Of a stretch of DNA of 6,545 nt, positions 5,601 through 6,545 are shown one piece after another. The position numbers and the translations under genes were made by a program. The notes under the pieces were generated by a model, which was given only the letters and a program-made list of their open reading frames with translations, ran no database searches and was not told the DNA's origin. The first letter of the stretch is position 1, and the number at the start of each line of letters is the position of its first letter. Origin of the DNA: Magnetococcales bacterium (lineage in GTDB: Bacteria > Pseudomonadota > Magnetococcia > Magnetococcales > UBA8363); assembly GCA_015232865.1 (NCBI GenBank), contig JADFYU010000078.1:1-6545 (forward strand), written 5' to 3'.

Positions 5601-6545
5601 ATGGAATACCGGCGCTTTGGAAAAACTCAACGACGGGTTTCCGTCTTTACCCTGGGGACCATGCGTTTTCTCCAGGGCTGGGAGGAGCCTTCCGATTATC
5701 TGCCGGAAGAGAGCCTGGAAAATGCCCACACGGTTTTGAACACGGCCCTGTCGGCTGGGATCAACCTGATCGAAACCGCCCGTGGGTATGGCAAGAGCGA
5801 ACGACTGATCGGTGCCACCTTGCCCGATCTGTCTTTCAAACGGTCCGACTATTTGATCATGACCAAAGCGCCGCCAACCCAAACAGCCGGAGAGATGCGC
5901 AGCCATGTCGAGCAATCCCTGACCCGCCTGGGTGTCAGCCGACTGGACCTGTTCGCCCTGCATGGTCTCAACAACGAATCTCTTTGCCAATTGAGTTTAA
6001 AGAAGGACGGCCCACTCTCAGCCCTGGAGCAGATGCGCTCGGAAGGGCTGATCGGCTCCATCGGTTTTTCCAGCCACGCCCCGCGTCCTCTCCTCTTGCG
6101 AATGTTGGCCAGCCAACAGTTTGATTTTGTCAATCTTCACTACTATCTGTTCAAGACCGCCAACCGGGCGGCCATCGATCTGGCTGAATCCCTGGACATG
6201 GGCGTTCTCATCATCTCACCCAACGACAAGGGTGGCCGACTTTATGAGCCGTCTACCACCCTCTCCGCTTTGACCGCTCCGCTTCATCCGGCCAATTTTA
6301 ACGAGCGCTGGATTCTGGCCAACCCACAGATTCACACCCTCAGTATCGGCTTGAGTGAAGCGGCCCACATGGATATCCACCTGCAATCCTTGAACAACAA
6401 ACCGTTTTGGGGCGAAACCGAACGGATCGCCTGGGCCAAACTCCAGCAGGCCTATCAAGGGTCCATCCTGGATCGTTGCGGAGATTGCAGCCGTTGCCTT
6501 CCCTGTCATATGGATATAGATATACCGGAGGTATTGCGCCTCCAC
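5601..6545 (+). CDS. Aldo/keto reductase with C-terminal 4Fe-4S motif (3' end outside window)
   Basis: The frame is open from the ATG at 5601 to the window edge (315 codons, no stop). It begins MEYRRFGKTQRRVSVFTLGTM, the usual opening of aldo/keto reductases, which are NAD(P)H-dependent (alpha/beta)8-barrel enzymes. The catalytic tetrad can be placed at E58 (in NLIETARGYGKSE), Y63, K89 (LIMTKAPP) and H121 (LFALHG). The usual aspartate is replaced by glutamate, which I recall as a feature of the ferredoxin-like subgroup. Further barrel motifs are GLIGSIGFSSH (about 150-160) and IHTLSIGLSE. Near the end CGDCSRCLPCHMDIDIP carries C293, C296, C299 and C302 at CxxCxxCxxC spacing, a likely 4Fe-4S site, with His303 where this subgroup commonly has Pro. 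GGAGAG lies 6 bases before the start. It is 14 bases downstream of nnr. The substrate is unknown; the remaining C-terminus is probably short. Confidence 0.9.
   Translation, partial: MEYRRFGKTQRRVSVFTLGTMRFLQGWEEPSDYLPEESLENAHTVLNTALSAGINLIETARGYGKSERLIGATLPDLSFKRSDYLIMTKAPPTQTAGEMRSHVEQSLTRLGVSRLDLFALHGLNNESLCQLSLKKDGPLSALEQMRSEGLIGSIGFSSHAPRPLLLRMLASQQFDFVNLHYYLFKTANRAAIDLAESLDMGVLIISPNDKGGRLYEPSTTLSALTAPLHPANFNERWILANPQIHTLSIGLSEAAHMDIHLQSLNNKPFWGETERIAWAKLQQAYQGSILDRCGDCSRCLPCHMDIDIPEVLRLH

Noticed and set aside
5409..5990. Minus-strand open frame of 193 codons across the nnr/reductase junction
   Set aside because: It lies opposite two clearly coding plus-strand genes and resembles no family; it is an antisense shadow.

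Overview
The window carries ordinary bacterial chromosomal genes. The organism is Gram-negative: there is an RND efflux pump with a periplasmic adaptor that has a signal peptide. Codon use and the moderate, slightly GC-rich composition fit Pseudomonadota, but nothing here fixes the genus. I see no insertion sequence, integrase, tRNA, rRNA or CRISPR array.

Left part (1-1813), minus strand: a three-gene cluster read leftwards. It runs from an SCP2-like (sterol carrier protein 2) small protein, to an RND periplasmic adaptor, to the first 38 codons of an RND inner-membrane permease cut by the window edge. The first two genes share the same ribosome-binding context (TTAAGGAATA). Together they look like a tripartite envelope exporter with a small lipid-binding-type protein. 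The substrate is unknown, and a lipid or other hydrophobic compound is an inference only.

Middle (1814-2145): a gene-poor, AT-richer gap of about 330 bases with three inverted repeats, candidate leftward promoters and an open frame interrupted by one amber codon. It is the least explained stretch of the window.

Centre (2146-3856), minus strand: an ABC-2 type exporter, ATPase then permease, 22 bases apart. It resembles the NodI/NodJ branch; the substrate is unknown.

Right part (4000-6545), plus strand and divergent from the ABC genes across a 143-base intergenic region: a bifunctional NAD(P)HX epimerase/dehydratase (nnr), then, 14 bases later, an aldo/keto reductase with a C-terminal four-cysteine iron-sulfur motif that runs off the right edge. 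The two are probably co-transcribed, combining nicotinamide-cofactor repair with an NAD(P)H-type oxidoreductase.

I find no clear, previously undescribed system. The best leads are the SCP2-RND association, the interrupted frame and dyads at 1843-2130, and the unusual residues of the Fe-S aldo/keto reductase.
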